Shown here: in pieces, positions 44,904-57,335 of the stretch
Layout of the letters: each line of letters begins with the position of its first letter
How positions within the stretch are numbered: position 1 is the stretch's first letter
From: Trichoplusia ni
Taxonomy: Eukaryota > Arthropoda > Insecta > Lepidoptera > Noctuidae
Length of the DNA stretch: 64,000 nucleotides
NCBI RefSeq assembly: GCF_003590095.1
Contig: NC_039483.1
Span: forward strand, 1,736,001-1,800,000
Direction: 5' to 3'
Position numbers and translations under genes: made by a program
The notes under the pieces: generated by a model
Database searches by the model: none
Seen by the model: the letters and a program-made list of their open reading frames with translations, nothing else
What the model was told of the DNA's origin: nothing

Positions 44904-45929
44904 ACATGCCATACAAAAAAAGGCCAAGTGCGAGTCAGATCCGCGCATGAAAGGTTCCATACATCTATAGGCGAAAACATGTGTTTCATATTTAAATACA
45001 TGTATTTAGTTTATTCTGCATTTTTTAGGATTTTTGTTACGGGGCCAACAAAAACGTTTCTGTCATAATTAACTTTTTTTTATTTTATTTGAAATAGGTC
45101 GTTCCAGGCACTTTTAAAACGCTGGTAATGTTAATGACTCTCTCTAGTTGCGCGGGTCCAAAATATCATTCAAGAACCAGCAAGAAACTCTATAAATGTG
45201 ATCCATGAATACTTACTTGTTCTAAGTCGTTGAATGTTTGTCAAACCGGCGACACAAAGATTAAAATAGTTTAGCAATAGTGCAGGAGTCGCATAAAAAC
45301 TTCTAAATGTAAATGTTCATTAGACCCTGGTAACAGACGGAAGAATAGACAACGGGGCTTTAGCAATGATATTCCGTTTTACCTTTTGAGTTACAGAACC
45401 CTAAACATCGGACACATGCCATACAAAAAAAGGCCAAGTGCGAGTCAGATCCGCGCATGAAAGGTTCCATACATCTATAGGCGAAAACATGTGTTTCATA
45501 TTTAAATACATGTATTTAGTTTATTCTGCATTTTTTAGGATTTTTGTTACGGGGCCAACAAAAACGTTTCTGTCATAATTAACTTTTTTTTTTTATTTGA
45601 AATAGGTCGTTCCAGGCACTTTTAAAACGCTGGTAATGTTAATGACTCTCTCTAGTTGCGCGGGTCCCTAAATATCATTCAAGAACCAGCAAGAAACTCT
45701 ATAAATGTGATCCATGAATACTTACTTGTTCTAAGTCGTTGAATGTTTGTCAAACCGGCGACACAAAGATTAAAATAGTTTAGCAATAGTGCAGGAGTCG
45801 CATAAAAACTTCTAAATGTAAATGTTCATTAGACCCTGGTAACAGACGGAAGAATAGACAACGGGGCTTTAGCGATGATATTCCGTTTTACCTTTTGAGT
45901 TACAGAACCCTAAACATCGGACACATGGC
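44904..45929. repeat. Near-identical tandem duplication, two units of about 510 bp
   Basis: Unit 1 is about 44904-45413 and unit 2 about 45414-45929. Both begin ACATGCCATACAAAAAAAGG and run to CTAAACATCGGACACATG. I noted only a few differences (a T-run length, CAAAATATC against CTAAATATC, AGCAATGAT against AGCGATGAT). Each unit holds the GGCCAAGTGCGAGTCAGATC repeat start and a SINE body piece (GATCCATGAATACTTACTTG). The duplication must be recent or an assembly artefact. Confidence 0.9.
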
Positions 45930-46023
45930 ATACAAACAAGGACATTAGTATATCGTGTTTATTTCCCTTGCAAATTATCAACCGGATTGCGTATGCTTTA
46001 TTTATAGGTATTCAAATATAAAC

Positions 46024-46095
46024 TAAGTCACTCAGCAAATCTGTCATAACTGTATACCTAGGTATACAGTTAAGACAGATTTGCTGAGTGACTTA
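46024..46095. repeat. 72-bp near-perfect palindrome
   Basis: Arms of 36 bases pair with a single mismatch and no loop; the centre is CTGTATACCTAGGTATACAG. Likely the whole of a small foldback MITE. Confidence 0.9.
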
Positions 46096-46185
46096 ATTTT
46101 ACAGCTGCTTGCAAGCTTAGTTGTCACCATGAATTAAATTACGCAACGGATTCGATATAGAAATTGATGGAACGCATATACATTG

Positions 46186-46446
46186 ACTAGCTGTTGCCCG
46201 CGACTTCGTCCGCGTGGTTACAAAATATAGGTTCTGATATTTTATACCTGCACTGCTTTTCCACATTTTCCGTTGTATCTTCGCTCCTATCAGTCGCAGC
46301 GTGATGGTATATAGATTAAAGCCTTCCTCGACGAATGGTCTATTCAATACAAAAAGTTTTTTTTAATTTGAACCAGTAGTTCCTGAGATTAGTGCGTTCA
46401 AACATACAAACAAACAAACTCTTCAGCTTTATTATATTAGTATATA
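46186..46446 (-). mobile_element. Lep1-like Helitron copy
   Basis: ACTAGCTGTTGCCCGCGACT at the left and the inverse of the TATACTAATATAATAAAGCT start at the right. The reverse complement aligns end to end with the copy at 17052. Confidence 0.75.
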
Positions 46447-46516
46447 GAAGTATAGATATAGAAGCTCAATTTTTGATTGTTTGTATTTTTAACCGACTTC
46501 TGATGTAAGAAATGAC

Positions 46517-46760
46517 GACCTCCTGTGGTCGAGTGGCGCACGCACCGGTTTCAAGGTGTCGCTAGCTCTGAGGTCCCGGGTTCGATCCCCGGTCGGGTCA
46601 ATGTAAAAATGCACATTTCTACATTTTCTCAGGTCTGGGTGTTTGTGGTACCTTCGTTGTAACTGAATTCCAAAACACAAGTGCTTTAGCAACTTACTTT
46701 GGGTTCAGAACAATGTGTGTGATGTTGTCCGCATTTATTTATTTATTTATTATTTATTTA
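46517..46760 (+). mobile_element. tRNA-derived SINE copy (family S1)
   Basis: CTCCTGTGGTCGAGTGGCGC (A box) and CCGGGTTCGATCCCCGGTCG (B box with a complete 5-bp T stem), then a body with GGTCTGGGTGTTTGTGG and a TTTATTTATTTA tail. Better preserved than the copy at 22830. Confidence 0.8.
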
Positions 46761-47109
46761 TCTCCGTCCTTTACCCCGTCACTACACATCCCCTTTACTC
46801 GTCAGCTCTGCGCGCAGTCCCCTCTCCCAGCGCAGTCTTGTTTAAACTATCTCTTAAAATGCTATTTGAACTTATAACCACGACGGGTGAAAGTGCATTT
46901 GAACGTCCAAGCCAAACATTGCGACAACATAGAAAGGTGTTCGAGGACAAAGCGACTTTCGTTATGCAACTACACAACAGTTGCATTACTTAGTTCTAAA
47001 ATTAACTTAGTGTCTTTCTGAAGGAATTTAACTGGAAAATAATTCGCGAAATTTAAGTGGCATACGCTTCATCTTTCAAAACCAATTTTTGAATTGAAAG
47101 TGTAAGTTA

Positions 47110-47265
47110 AGTTGGACCTGCCGCGGGTGCGATCCCCGCGTAGGACAAGCGTTTGTGTGATCCACGAATGCTTGTTCTGAGTCAGAGTGTCTTTGCGCAT
47201 GAGGATTATAAAACCCCCAGCAACATAATGATTAAATTCCTTAACGGGAGTCGTTTAAAAAAAGC
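47110..47265 (+). mobile_element. SINE copy (family S2), head truncated
   Basis: CCGCGGGTGCGATCCCCGCG, GATCCACGAATGCTTGTTCT and CGGGAGTCGTTTAAAAAAAG, closely matching the copy at 12386. Confidence 0.7.
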
Positions 47266-48751
47266 AATTACGAACGACGAATATGTTCATAAAGATCTCC
47301 ATAAATAAAAATCAATTTATAATACCTATTAGTAATATATTGTTAGTTGACCAATAATGAGGACAGCTCATGTCAGTCAATTGACTAACTACCCCATCTT
47401 ATTTCCTGAAGGCAACAGTACCAACATTAAGAGCATATTTTACGACAAACGTTAGCACGTTAACTAATCACACTATTGTTTGTTAAATGAGTTAACCGAG
47501 AGTTATTGACGCAGTTCTTGTATCACGTTGAACTGTAGATTGTTTTGAAGTCATCAATAATCGTCATTAATTTTAGTGCTGCTGTTGCTTTAATGCAGAT
47601 AACATTAAAACGGCTTGACCAATTTAGATGTAATTTCGTATGGACGTAGCTGATATCCTGGAGTAACATTTTCCTTAGGGACTATCGCTGGATGACAATG
47701 TGTTGGAGCTAGAAGCGAGAGAAGGCGCGGGAAAAAGCTAGTTGTTTAAATTGAAAGCAATGTTATAAACGACTAGAAGTGCATGTGAACCGTTTGTGTG
47801 AACAAACATTGAAATAAGGTACATATTAGAAAAATATTATAGACATTTTGACCTAGACACTGATGTTGGAAAACAAGGTAAATATAATAAAAAATGTAAA
47901 CAATACACTCATTTACACATAAACAACAGATTTTATATGAAATGCTTACTGATATTAGACGGCCATTCATACCATTGTTCGATAACAAAATATAAAACAC
48001 TATCAAATATTCTCTCACAAAACTCAGCGGAAATTTAAAGAAATTAGTTTTTTAAAATAATAATTATTAAACATACCTAAAATACTAAAAATGTTCGTAA
48101 AACAACTAAAAGCATGTCAATTCCACATGATTTCCCGTTACACCGATTTCATGTCATAGCACCAAATATACTTATTTAAAACACACATAAAACGCGTTGA
48201 TCTAAATTAATAATCAAATACAAAATTAAATCTCGCGTCAACACACAAAAACTGCCCAAACTTCAAATGTAACGGTGTCAGCTGACAGAAACCACAGACT
48301 AAATTATATTGGCAAGTTTTTTTTTAGGTCAATGTAAAACATACAGCTTGAAACGCCAAGAAGGTTGAATAGCTTTTACTGTAAACTAGCCGTTTCTGTT
48401 ATCTGTTTAGTATGCAAGACTTGAAGAGAGAAAAACTGTTACAAATTAAATTTTATAAGTCTAGACGACTATCAATGACACAGTGTAAATACAGGGTGAA
48501 CTAGACTAAAAGTAAAATTATTAAATTCGCGAAAAAGAGCAAATACTGAGTTAAGTAATATTGCGTCTTAGTCCTCTGAATATTTTAATAATAAGGTAAA
48601 GAATACAAAACGGTTATGTGTTTACGAAACCTAAGTTGTAGTTAAAAAAAATAAACTGCTGTGAATTTATATTTTTAGATACAACCAAATACAGGCCTAT
48701 ATTTATGATTACTCTATTTAATTAGCAAATGGGTCCCACTTTTAATTAATT

Positions 48752-48983
48752 TTTCCCAACTATGTTGGGGTCGGCTACCAATTTAAACGGTTTCAACTAA
48801 GTACCAGTGTTTTACAAGGAGCGACTGCCTATCTGACCTCCTCAAGCCAGTTACCTGGGCAACACGATACCCCTTGGTTAGACTGGTTGTCAGACTTTTC
48901 AAGCTTCTGACTACCTGTAACGACTGTCAAAGATGTAGGAATAACAGCCGGGCCCACAATTTAACGTGCCTTCCGAAACACGG
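48752..48983 (+). repeat. Dispersed repeat, 'GGAGCGACTGCCTATCTGAC' family
   Basis: TTCCCAACTATGTTGGGGTC to GTGCCTTCCGAAACACGG; very similar to the copy at 38184. Confidence 0.75.
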
Positions 48984-49620
48984 AATTGTTTAAAATCCAT
49001 TTTAGTATAATAATTGAAACAAAGTTATTGATGTAGGTTAGAAAATAGTGTCACCGTGTCTAGGTCAGATGTATCGATCTAAAAGTGATCGGTATTTTAT
49101 TTAAATAGTTTATTGTTATAAAACAATCAAATGTATTGTGTCACGTTCACTTTGAAGGCGAAATACGATTTCAATACTGTTTTTCAGAAATCGCAAAGAA
49201 TAAACCTTTGTTAGATACAAAGGCTGAATTATATTCACGTAATGTTATGATAATTGGCTGTCGTTATGCAAGATATAACCAAAAAAAAACTTTTTTTTAA
49301 TATATTGGCTTTCTTTATGTGCACGAAGAATTGCAACACACCTCACACAAAAACGCGGCTGACATAGCTCAGGTTTAGATAGTAAGTCTGTATAGATACA
49401 AACCGCTTCCTCCCCCTAGGCAGTCAAGAAAATTCCTTTGCCTTACCAAAAAAAAAATAGTCACACAATAAGGCTTGGTTGAAACTTATTATAAAAGTCG
49501 CGCATGTGTACTTAGATTAAACTACGCTTACCGGGGCTTAAACGCGGTTTTAAGGCAAAGCCTTGAATTTTGAAAAAACTGCGTTATCCGCAAGAAATCC
49601 AAAAGTTCTTTTCATCTTTA

Positions 49621-49875
49621 TCTATACTAATATATAAAGCTGAAGAGTTTGTTTGTTTGTTTGAACGCGTTAATCTGAGGAACTACTGGTCAGAATTTGA
49701 AAAAAATCTTTTTGTGTTAAATAGACCATTCATCGAGGAAGGTTATAGGCTATATATCATCACGCTGCGACTAATAGGAGCGGAGATGCAATGGAAAATG
49801 TGGAAAAAATAGGGCAGGTATGAATCATAACTTATATCTTCTAACCACGCGGACGAAGTCGCGGGCAACAGCTAT
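49621..49875 (+). mobile_element. Lep1-like Helitron copy
   Basis: TCTATACTAATATATAAAGC to GTCGCGGGCAACAGCTAT. The final base differs from the CTAGT end of its relatives. Confidence 0.75.
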
Positions 49876-50129
49876 CAATTATAATTATTATGCAATATCT
49901 TTAAGCTGACTCCGTTTAACACAAAATCGACCAAAAAATGTTATGGCGATTTCACACTCAATGCAAATTATGCTAATATATGCCTTGTTATTGTAAAGTT
50001 TGGGAGTTCAATGGCTGACCACATGTTGATCAGAATGCTAATATTTGCATGGTTTTGTGTGTCATAACCATAAATCCTTTACATAATGTGATAAATAAAC
50101 TCTGAGCCATTAGTATTGCGATAGACATA

Positions 50130-50340
50130 TTTAGGGTTCCGTAACTGAAGGGTCTAAAAGGACCGTTGACTGTCCGTCACTACGTTGTATTGCATAGCCC
50201 GTAGAAGCTAGAAAATACCTACTAGAAACAATACAGATGTATTTTTGTTCTGGACAACAAATACTTAAAAAGTAAGGGTAACGGTCATCACTGTTTGTTT
50301 ATCTTTAGTCTACTTGTACAGAACCCTCAGTTCTCTCATT
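50130..50340 (-). repeat. Repeat with GGTTCCGTAAC and CAGAACCCTCA ends
   Basis: TAGGGTTCCGTAACTGAAGG to TACAGAACCCTCAG. Related to the element at 59365-59720 (CGGTCAAGTGCAAGTCGACC to TTCCGTTTGTACCC) and to the unit start of the 44.9-kb duplication. Confidence 0.5.
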
Positions 50341-50349
50341 TGTAATAAT

Positions 50350-50550
50350 ACTAGCTGTTGCCAGCGACTTCGACCGACATATAAGAAGATATGAGCCAGG
50401 ATATTTTTGTTTAATAGTTAATTTTAATTTTTGGTTTGATTTTTTAAGATTCATTCCAAGAATATGTGTGTAAAGTTTCATATAGATTGGTTGAGGAGTT
50501 TTCGCCTGAAAACGAAACTAACGTTCACCATTTTAATATTAAGTAGAGTT
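50350..50550 (-). repeat. Helitron-like fragment
   Basis: ACTAGCTGTTGCCAGCGACT at the left and ATTTTAATATTAAGTAGAG at the right, with a middle unlike the 17052 family. Confidence 0.5.
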
Positions 50551-51713
50551 TTTATCGAATTGCCCCATTAGTCGATAGTTGAACCTTATCGACGGGCCTC
50601 AGTCTGCCATCGGCTACAGGCATCACTGCAATTTCCGACTGCACTGTCGCCACTCGCAGCCAATCGATCTGAGCTTTCACACAATTACCTAGATTGCGCG
50701 CAAAAACTGTAATTACTTGTAGTTCTGATAAATACTCGAGTATATTTAAGTACTTATGTGTTTCAACGGCGCCAGTTGAAGCTATGTTACTACTTTCATA
50801 TATCGTAGCTCTTGGTCGGTTGAACTTCGCGAGCTAAACATCAAAATATTTCTTTAAAGAATCGCCCGATTTTAACACTCCTTTTGATTGGAGCAACATT
50901 TTATCGGGAATTGTATTTTTAAGCTGATGTCGACCACTTTGATCTCCAAAAGAAATAAAATGCGTTATAAAACATGCTTTAATCTCTTCGGTAACATGGA
51001 ATAAAGAAAAATATAAATCAGTGTCGTGTTCAGACATGGCCACTACTGGGAAAGCCAATGACGAGGAAATGTCTTCGCCCAGCGTGAAATAAATAAATAT
51101 ATAGATGTACAGGACGTAAAAAAACACTGAGTATTTTATTTCGGCAATAACTTAGGACGAAGAAGCAGATTAAAAATAATATAAACTTAAAGCAAAAGAG
51201 GCTAGCACCGATTATTGGATAATCCTAAAATCAGGAAGCTCGTATTACACGTAGAGTTATCTTATATTATTTCTATGTATAAACCTCTACAAATGGCAGT
51301 AGTCTCTAAGTGCGCAAAGAGCCTAAGCTATACCTCGACTATTTTCATTATGATAACACTCAAATTCAAAAGGTCAACAAACAACACACCTGGTGATCCC
51401 CCTCGCACACGGACGTAAAACAATTTGTTGAATGATACGGTGTCGACCGGACGCTGCCTTCCGACAGCGGGCAGAGTCATGGGTAAACACTAGGTGCTAA
51501 GGATCACACATTTATTTAACCTGGCAAACAGTCGGGCTGTTTGAAAAAGACCTAGGGCTTGGACGTGTGCCTTCACTTGTTGATGCGGTAGTAAAATAGG
51601 GAAGTCGCTCTGTGCTGCGTAGAACTATGTCTTTTGAATTTAGAAGCAGTGGTGTTATTTGTCGATAGAGTGGTAGACCTTCAGGTAGAAAAATGTGGGT
51701 GATGTTGTTTTAC

Positions 51714-51885
51714 TATCATGGAATGTCCCACTACTGGGCAAAGGCCTCCCCATTCTTCTTTCACTTTTCTCTCTCATGAGCTGCGAGTGACCAGTTCGGT
51801 AAGAACTAATACAAGTCATACCGCCTGGGTCTGCCTCGCTGACGTCAGTTTTGTGTCAGGGATGGCTCGGCGGTAATTTTTGCCC
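51714..51885 (-). repeat. LINE-tail-like repeat fragment
   Basis: GTCCCACTACTGGGCAAAGG and CCTCCCCATTCTT, then GACCAGTTCGG and GTCTGCCTCGCTGACG. The same phrase family as at 7375. Confidence 0.5.
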
Positions 51886-52258
51886 ATTCATTAGTTGGCA
51901 TACAACAATCTCGCTCAGCAAAACTTAATAGATAGCAAAAAAGGTTGATTAAATAAATAAACTATACCGAACCGAACTACTCATCAAGTGTTCAAAATGC
52001 CTTTACTTTTTCAACGTCCGAAATTACTCTACGAAAACCTATAACAACGGTATGCCATCATCAACGTATCCATTAACGAATCTGATATTATATCAAAACA
52101 ATTATAACCGAAACAATTCATAAAATCGTTTGTTATTATTTACGTGAAACATGTAAATACGAACCGGTCGTATTATGACACGCGAGTGACCGTGGATTGT
52201 GACTTGAGTTAACATTTCTTTATTGTATAATACGAATTTATGTCAAGTTTATTCGAGA

Positions 52259-52291
52259 TATACATACATACATACATATATATATATATAG
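52259..52291. repeat. Microsatellite (TACA)n(TA)n
   Basis: About four TACA units followed by about eight TA units. Confidence 0.9.
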
Positions 52292-53545
52292 TTATATTTA
52301 TGTAACTGTAAAGGATGGTGGAGCACTTTGTTGACACTTGCCTCGATTAAAAATCACCTTTAGGTGTCCAAATCTGTGTGAATTGCGTCATTTAGGAAAA
52401 GTGTTATATTTTTCAAATTTTTAATTGAAATGAAAAGTTTTTTAGAAAACCGTTTTTGGCCTAGATATTATTAAATGTCACGGGCTTTCATAAATAAAAA
52501 AAGTCCCTGTTATAGAAATTATTTTGAGGTTAACCGAGTTCCTATTAATTAATTGGTTATACAAACGCATATATCTAAAAATAAACAAAACAAATTCGAT
52601 AAATAATGACTCAATATTACTTTCAACACCCACTAACGGAACAACTTTGGTCTGGCAACCCTTTTAGCAAACAAAACTTCTGATCTTAAGCTCTATAATT
52701 AGCTCAGAGGTCAAGGTCAAGGTGAGCGACGAGTGCTAGACCTGAGGTCAGTGTGTGTACGCCCTTACGGCTTTCACACAAGTTGTCACGAGTCGCGAGT
52801 CGCACTCGTCGAGCTCAAGAGCTCTCGATGTGATGTGAGATTAGCGATGACAACACTGAAATATAGACGGTCATCAAGAGAAGTTTATTTGAATTAAGAA
52901 TTTTAATGATTAGATGTATATGTTTTGAAGTTGTTTTTTTTTGAAGTTGTTTGGTTTGTTTGAAGTTGTCCGTTTTTTTTTTATGTGGGCTCCGAATAAA
53001 TGGGTAAATTACATCAAACTACGTACATCGACAAATGGGTTCAAATAATCGGGTTTGAAATTACACTGAAAATTTCAGCCTGCTAGCTCTTCGGGAAATG
53101 CCTCAAAATTGAGTTGCAAAAATCCAACCGGAACGAAATCCCAACAAGAAAAGTGAGTGTATAAAAAGTGGGAAAATTAATTTGAGTATATTTTTACTAA
53201 GTTTAAGGGGTTTCGATGCTAGAATTAGAGGCCCTAGAACCCAATACATAAATTAACACCTAATACAAGAGAAGTAACTTGTTTAACCTAGTCTAATAAG
53301 TACGCAACGTCTTAGCTAATAGACGTCTGATGATAAATTACATTTACGATGAAGCTGAGTCCAGTATGGTAGTAATATAGTAATGTATCCAGTTGTTAGA
53401 TCATCGGTGTTGCACAAGATACTGCACGGTTATACGCGAGGAGAGAGGATTAGGGCAAAGAGCATTAGGAAGTCTAACTATAGAAAGATCCTATCTAATG
53501 TTGATATCTGGGGAGAAAGGCTCTACGCCTTTAAATGCAATTTAA

Positions 53546-53807
53546 TCTATACTAATATATAAAGCTGAAGAGTTTGTTTGTTTGTTTGTTTGAACGCGCT
53601 AATCTCAGGAACTACTGGTTCAAATTGAAAAATTAATTTTGTGTTGAATAGACCATTCGTCGAGGAAGGCTTTAGGATATAAACCATCACGCTGTGACTA
53701 ATAGGAACTAAGATACAATGGAAAATGTGAAAAAAACCGGGCAGGTATACCTAAATCATAACTTATATCTTCTACCCACGGGGACGAAGTCGCGGGCAAC
53801 AGCTAGT
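53546..53807 (+). mobile_element. Lep1-like Helitron copy
   Basis: TCTATACTAATATATAAAGC to TCGCGGGCAACAGCTAGT, with one extra TTTG unit in the GTTTGTTTG run. Confidence 0.78.
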
Positions 53808-53956
53808 CTTTGATATTTATTAATATCTGGACATGCTTGCGTTGCGTAAAGTCCTAGAGATAGAAGTAATAGTCACAGCTGTGAAACAAAGCTAAGATTT
53901 TGCATTGCCAACGATATTTCAATACCGATACAATTTTTTCGTAAAAGTAATATTAT

Positions 53957-54140
53957 TTACTAGTCGGCCCGCCCGCTATGAATCGAAAGTGATCTCATTG
54001 GAACATAAAAATGTGTTAAAAACGATCCTATGTGTTAATCTTGGTTATAAACTATCTGTGTACCAAGTTTCGTCTAAATCCGTTCAGTTGTTTTTGCGTG
54101 ACAGAAGAACAAACATCCATACATACAGACTTTGGCGTTT
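53957..54140 (-). mobile_element. Helitron-like repeat (family B)
   Basis: TACTAGTCGGCCCGCCCGCT, GTGTACCAAGTTTCGTCTAA, GAACAAACATCCATACATAC. A SINE-like arm with GGGGATTCGAATCTACGACC follows at 54185. Confidence 0.6.
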
Positions 54141-54582
54141 GACACTTTAACAAGTGTATTCTACGGATTTGAAAAGACATTGTGCGTGCGGGGATTCGAA
54201 TCTACGACCTTAGAGTTGGCAGCCCAACAGTCATATCAAACACCATCATAAAAAATCAGTATAACTTTTACAAAGATAAGTCTGGATAAAGAAACTATAA
54301 CTTATCTTTACATAGCAGGTTATCATCAATATTCAATACCAATTATAAAATCATTTACTTTAAAATCAAATAGTTAGGTCAATGAATTATGACGCACTGT
54401 CCAGAACAATTTGACACAGAGTAATTACAGTACAAAGAAATTCATTGACGCAGACTTAATTCTTTGTACCCACTGACTCTATATTCAACTATTCCAACAT
54501 TAAAAATATTCAGTCGCCTTCATACTTATGTAAAAATAAAAATCCGTACCTTTTAAACAATTCAGAAATTTAGAAATCCAAA

Positions 54583-54836
54583 TCTATACTAATCTAGAAA
54601 GCTGAAGAGTTTGTTTGTTTGTTTGAACGCGCTAATGTCAGGAACTACTGGTTCAAATTGAAAAAATAGTTTTGTATTGAATGGACCATTCAACGAGGAA
54701 GGTTTTAGGCTATATACCATCACGCTGCGACTAATAAGAGGGAAGATACGATGGAAAATGTGAAAAAAACAGGGCAGGTATAAATCATAACTTAAATCTT
54801 CTAGCCACGCGGACGAAGTCGCGGGCAACAGCTAGT
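54583..54836 (+). mobile_element. Lep1-like Helitron copy
   Basis: TCTATACTAATCTAGAAAGC to TCGCGGGCAACAGCTAGT. About 780 bp from the previous copy and in the same orientation. Confidence 0.78.
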
Positions 54837-54879
54837 ACTGAATAAACGGAGGTGCACGATATACGTTATACCTAACATC

Positions 54880-54965
54880 TTAATTGAAATTGGACTCGAA
54901 CCCAAGACCGAAGTGGGAGCGATACATACAAGCTAACACTTCCGCTATCACCGGTACACAAACCA
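54880..54965 (-). mobile_element. tRNA-like relic
   Basis: ATTGGACTCGAACCCAAGAC is the reverse of a B-box arm (GGGTTCGAGTCC); the rest is degenerate. Not a functional tRNA. Confidence 0.4.
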
Positions 54966-55637
54966 TCAATCACTTCGTAATATCGAAATAAATACGTTCC
55001 TATCGATCCAGTTCCGGTGTATTCACACAAATAATGAACAGCGCGCGAGTCTGATTAAATAACTATTACTTAACTCGCCAAGGTATGAACCAGTTTCAGT
55101 GTTTATATAATTATATTTACTATCACATTTTGGCAAAAAACTTTTAAATCCACCTAGTTCAGTATTAAGCAGGTTTTACTCAATCAATAGATTACAAAAA
55201 ACTTTTAATACTTTAACTTAGTTTTATTTGTGGTATGTGAATAATATTTGAAACATTTATGAATATACAATTTACCTTCACAAGTTTAAAATAACGCCAA
55301 ATTAATTTCAACAATTTAACTTTTTTAAAAGCGATACTTCTAGTATTTTTTCCAAGTCAAATAACAGACGGCATAATTTAACACAAACATAAATATCCTA
55401 GTAGCTCGTCGAAGCCCTTACTAAAAGTTTCCACAAATATCGATCTAAATGTATGAATAAATAATTAAAAACATCAATCACTAGGAATCAATATTCAATT
55501 AACTTTCACAAAACACAATCAACGTAAAAATAACACACAAAAATGAATGGAAATGTGTAAAAATGTTTGTTAAATTTCAAGGTAGGTGTTGTGTTGAAAC
55601 ATTCGGTGTTCGATAGTTTACAGTAAGATGTACTCAC

Positions 55638-55730
55638 GGTGTTGGCTGTTCCGCAGTCAGGCTGCGACTGCCGGCGTGTGCCCGAGCGGCGGCGGGCGCG
55701 GGCCCAAGCGGCGCGCCGTGGGGGTATTAG
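55638..55730 (-). other. Possible 5' non-coding exon and promoter of APN
   Basis: A strikingly GC-rich block in AT-rich DNA that ends, on the minus strand, in a consensus donor (AACACC/GTGAGTAC). It has no ATG in its last 60 nt, as suits a 5' UTR. If spliced to the acceptor before the APN start, intron 1 is about 14.6 kb. No other gene on this strand fits it. The upstream limit is a guess. Confidence 0.45.
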
Positions 55731-56534
55731 GATTTAGATGACACGACACGATGTGGGGACGACCGAGCTATTAACGTATCAAATTAAAGAAGTTGAGGTA
55801 TTGGTTATAATATCGAAAATATGTTTTTATTTATTTATACCTCTTATACAATTCACGTACAATGGCGGGCTTAATGCCTGAGGCATTCTCTAACAGACAA
55901 CCAAAGGCTGATGCAGAGATATCAAGAAGTAGGTGTGTCAGATATGTCACGACACAGAATATACTACGAAGTCACAGTTAATGTTCTAAACGGGCGGCAG
56001 TCATTTTTATTACGAGAATGAGGAACATAATTTATAACAGTCAATGTTCAAAAGGGGTGTAGACGTATCATAAAAATGCTTATTACTTAGTTTATCAAAA
56101 AATATATTATTATGTTAGGACCACGTTCTTATTTTTAGGATTGCTATTTTTAATAAAGCTGTTTACTACCATATAGCAGAAGGGACATTGAAAATAAAAC
56201 CGAAAGACTGTTTAGCCAATTATTATGTTAAGAAACCACATGACCAAAAGAAGATTAAGCAGAGATGAATCCGCGAGACGCAGCTAGTCATGAATATTAG
56301 ACAGTATTTTACGAATACAATTAGATCACCATTTTGAATTGATTTTGAAAGATTCTTTGTGCTTTGTTTTTCCAAAAAAAATATGATTGTTTACAACACC
56401 GAGTACGAGGTGAATGGGTGTGTAGCATCTGACACAGTGTGACGTCACTCAGGGCAAGCAACGCTTTTCTTAGGCATCATATAAAGTAACTTAAAGCAGG
56501 TTGGAGACCACTCAACTCTTGACTACAAAGACTT

Positions 56535-56690
56535 AATCGACAGATAGCCGAGTGGTTGAGGTCACCACGCTAAACCCACTTTGCGCGACGTGTCGCGGCT
56601 TCGATCCCCACGTAGGACAAGTGTTTGCGTGATCCACGAATGTTTGTGATGAGTCTGGATTTCTTTGTGCATATGAATTGTGGTTATGAA
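56535..56690 (+). mobile_element. tRNA-derived SINE copy (family S2)
   Basis: ACAGATAGCCGAGTGGTTGA head (A box), GTCGCGGCTTCGATCCCCAC (B box), GATCCACGAATGTTTGTG body. The clearest S2 head in the window. Confidence 0.75.
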
Positions 56691-57174
56691 CGTTATAGAC
56701 TATGTGAAATAAAGCAAGAAACGTAAAAAAATGACTTTTTCAAAGATATCTGTACTTTCTTGATATTCTTAGACACCACTGAGAAACCCAGCAGTGGGAC
56801 GTATATAAGTAGGCTGTAGGTTATATTATTATTAAATAGCTGAAGGGTACGTTAACATAGTTTAGGTAAACATTAGGATAACACTTATTAAAAGTGACTG
56901 AATATCATAAATAAATATAAGCATCAAGTGATTGCTACAAAAGGAATGAGCGTCATGATAGTTGCCATGGCAACGGGTGCAAACAGTGCGGTTCAAGGCT
57001 GCCCAAAGTTTTGTGCATTTGTCACTGTTTAGTTCGTGACCGACCCAAGATATTCCGAGCTAAAATATCGTTGTAATTAAGACACCGTATTTCCAAGTCG
57101 TTGAAGAACTATTTCTTGACATTCAGTACTCATGAACCTTGTCCAGTTTATTTATTATTCTTTTTTTAAACGTC

Positions 57175-57335
57175 TGCCGCCCCAAGGCATTTAATCCTTG
57201 TGCAGCCGGTGTTTTACAAAAAATCAAGTCTCATGTAAATCCCACAAACGCTTGTCATAAGCGGGAATCGAACCCAAGACACGTCGAGCACAGTGTTTGG
57301 CGTGGTGATCCTACTCGGCTATCAGTGCCGTCAAA
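57175..57335 (-). mobile_element. tRNA-derived SINE copy (family S2)
   Basis: On the minus strand: ACTGATAGCCGAGTAGGATC head, CTTGGGTTCGATTCCCGCTT B box, then TGACAAGCGTTTGTGGGATT. Confidence 0.65.

Larger units (their letters stand above)
41039..55637 (-). other. Putative APN first intron or upstream region
   Basis: 14.6 kb without a recognisable exon. It is filled with repeats (listed) and AT-rich DNA. It counts as intron only if the 55.64-kb block is the first exon; otherwise it is promoter-side intergenic DNA. Confidence 0.45.

Noticed and set aside
44904..45929. CRISPR-like or satellite array
   Set aside because: Only two long units, each a composite of dispersed repeats, in a eukaryotic genome.
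46517..46610. tRNA gene
   Set aside because: A and B boxes are present but the sequence continues into a SINE body with a sister copy at 22830.
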